From: Halorussus halophilus
GTDB taxonomy: Archaea > Halobacteriota > Halobacteria > Halobacteriales > Haladaptataceae
DNA: 64,000 nucleotides
Assembly (NCBI RefSeq): GCF_008831545.1
Contig: NZ_CP044523.1
Span: forward strand, 620,001 to 684,000
Reading direction: 5' to 3'
The position numbers were made by a program, and so were the translations under genes. Position 1 is the first letter of the stretch. Each line of letters opens with the position of its first letter. Below are positions 63,531-64,000 of the stretch, piece after piece. The notes below the pieces were generated by a model. It saw only the letters and a list, made by a program, of their open reading frames with translations. It was not told the DNA's origin and did not search any database.

Positions 63531-64000
63531 ATGGTGATTCCCAATATCACAACGGAAACTGCTACTCTTATTTCTGGATTAATCGGCGGAATTGTAGGTT
63601 CCTTAGGGAATTACCTCGTGCAGATTTTAGTGGACAACAAAAGGAGGGAAAGGAGTTCTGATGACCTTCGAGCGTCACTTATTTCTGAAATAGAAAGCAT
63701 GAGAAGTATTGACACCTTTGACCCTAGTTCTCTCGGAGTCCCATCAACAGGATTTGTTCGGAAAAACCTATATGAGAATAGTAGCGATCAAATTGGGCAG
63801 CTGTCACGCTCTGAAGCAGTAGCTGTGATAAACTTCTATGGGGGACTATCTAATCTCCAGTCTCAAGTTGAGGATTTTAAAGACATGAATACATCGGCGG
63901 GTAGATCTTCAAAAAAAGGAAAGAAGAATCAAATGGGAGACATAATTAACCAGCAAATGGCGGACTTAAAAAAAGCCCGTATAGCAGCCCTACAATTACT
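63531..64000 (+). CDS. N-terminal membrane-anchored protein in A+T-rich region (3' end outside window)
   Basis: An open frame from the ATG at 63531 runs unbroken past the window end (156 complete codons). It begins MVIPNITTETATLISGLIGG and has one hydrophobic helix (ATLISGLIGGIVGSLGNYLV, about residues 11-30) followed by a basic stop-transfer stretch (VDNKRRERSS) and a soluble helical region with many Ser, Gln and Lys (NLQSQVEDFKDMNTSAGRSS, KKGKKNQMGDIINQQM). It is less acidic than chromosomal neighbours and uses A/T-ending codons, so it was probably acquired with an integrated element. No family is recognised. Confidence 0.6.
   Translation, partial: MVIPNITTETATLISGLIGGIVGSLGNYLVQILVDNKRRERSSDDLRASLISEIESMRSIDTFDPSSLGVPSTGFVRKNLYENSSDQIGQLSRSEAVAVINFYGGLSNLQSQVEDFKDMNTSAGRSSKKGKKNQMGDIINQQMADLKKARIAALQL

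Larger units (their letters stand above)
63163..64000. mobile_element. Probable left end of an integrated element
   Basis: From the tRNA-Leu fragment rightwards the DNA becomes A+T-rich (AT-ending codons, TTTT and AAAA runs), unlike the roughly 60-65% G+C of the rest. Integration into a minus-strand tRNA gene would leave a 3' fragment at the left end, element DNA to its right and the intact tRNA gene further right, outside the window. No integrase or other hallmark gene is visible in the 800 bases present, so the call rests on the fragment and composition. Confidence 0.5.

Overview
The window is a stretch of haloarchaeal (class Halobacteria) chromosome. Proteins are strongly acidic, G+C is high with C/G at third codon positions, and mRNAs look leaderless or short-leadered. 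The gene set is archaeal and haloarchaeal: aIF5A with deoxyhypusine synthase, Cdc48-type double AAA ATPase, HerA/NurA, MptA, KaiC/Rad55-like ATPase, HalOD1 and bacterio-opsin-activator-type HTH proteins, archaeal ThrRS, type-2 OMP decarboxylase. I cannot name the species. No rRNA, CRISPR array or replication origin was seen.

Layout. 0-9.5 kb: membrane and secreted proteins of unknown role, deoxyhypusine synthase (2.9 kb), a SprT-like metalloprotease, and a DHA2-type MFS transporter in a somewhat A+T-richer patch. 9.6-17.7 kb: RimK-like ATP-grasp protein, ATP-type PEP carboxykinase, rhodanese, tethered beta-propeller, PPOX-fold protein, fructosamine-kinase-like protein, and the agmatinase-like/aIF5A pair. 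18-26 kb: aminotransferase, an HMA protein + 43-aa microprotein + DUF2182 cluster, Hsp20-UbiB/ABC1 kinase, MoeA, and a ZIP metal transporter with a palindromic operator. 26.8-30.3 kb: dgcN-dgcA (D-glutamate catabolism) facing an NhaC-type antiporter. 30.4-35.1 kb: ThrRS and Cdc48. 35.4-44.5 kb: UspA, HerA, IMPase-like, NurA, PyrF, HAD and FAD-enzyme genes. 44.8-49.5 kb: KaiC-like ATPase divergent from NAD kinase, MptA, HTTM protein. 49.6-55.1 kb: phosphoglycerate mutase and the nadA-nadB-nadC operon. 55.4-62.9 kb: amidohydrolase, HalOD1, BAT-type regulator, orphan E1-alpha, TrkA flanked by two stand-alone RAM-domain proteins, lipoprotein. 63.2-64.0 kb: the 3' part of a tRNA-Leu(UAA) gene followed by abruptly A+T-rich DNA, which looks like the left end of an integrated element running out of the window.

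How the genes work together. Three spaced loci (2.9, 16.1 and 16.9 kb) make up the aIF5A deoxyhypusination machinery. nadA/B/C plus NAD kinase (46.2 kb) cover NAD(P) synthesis from aspartate to phosphorylation, apart from the adenylylation and amidation steps. dgcN-dgcA form a translationally coupled D-glutamate pathway. Cdc48, HerA, NurA and the SprT-like protease are DNA- and protein-maintenance genes.

The least expected content is non-coding. Several intergenic gaps (about 0.42, 32.3-32.6, 35.1-35.3, 44.6-44.8, 51.2-51.6 and 63.0-63.2 kb) hold related structured repeats. Their conserved blocks are separated by hairpins whose sequence changes between copies while base pairing is kept. I grouped them into four sequence families, A to D, by eye.
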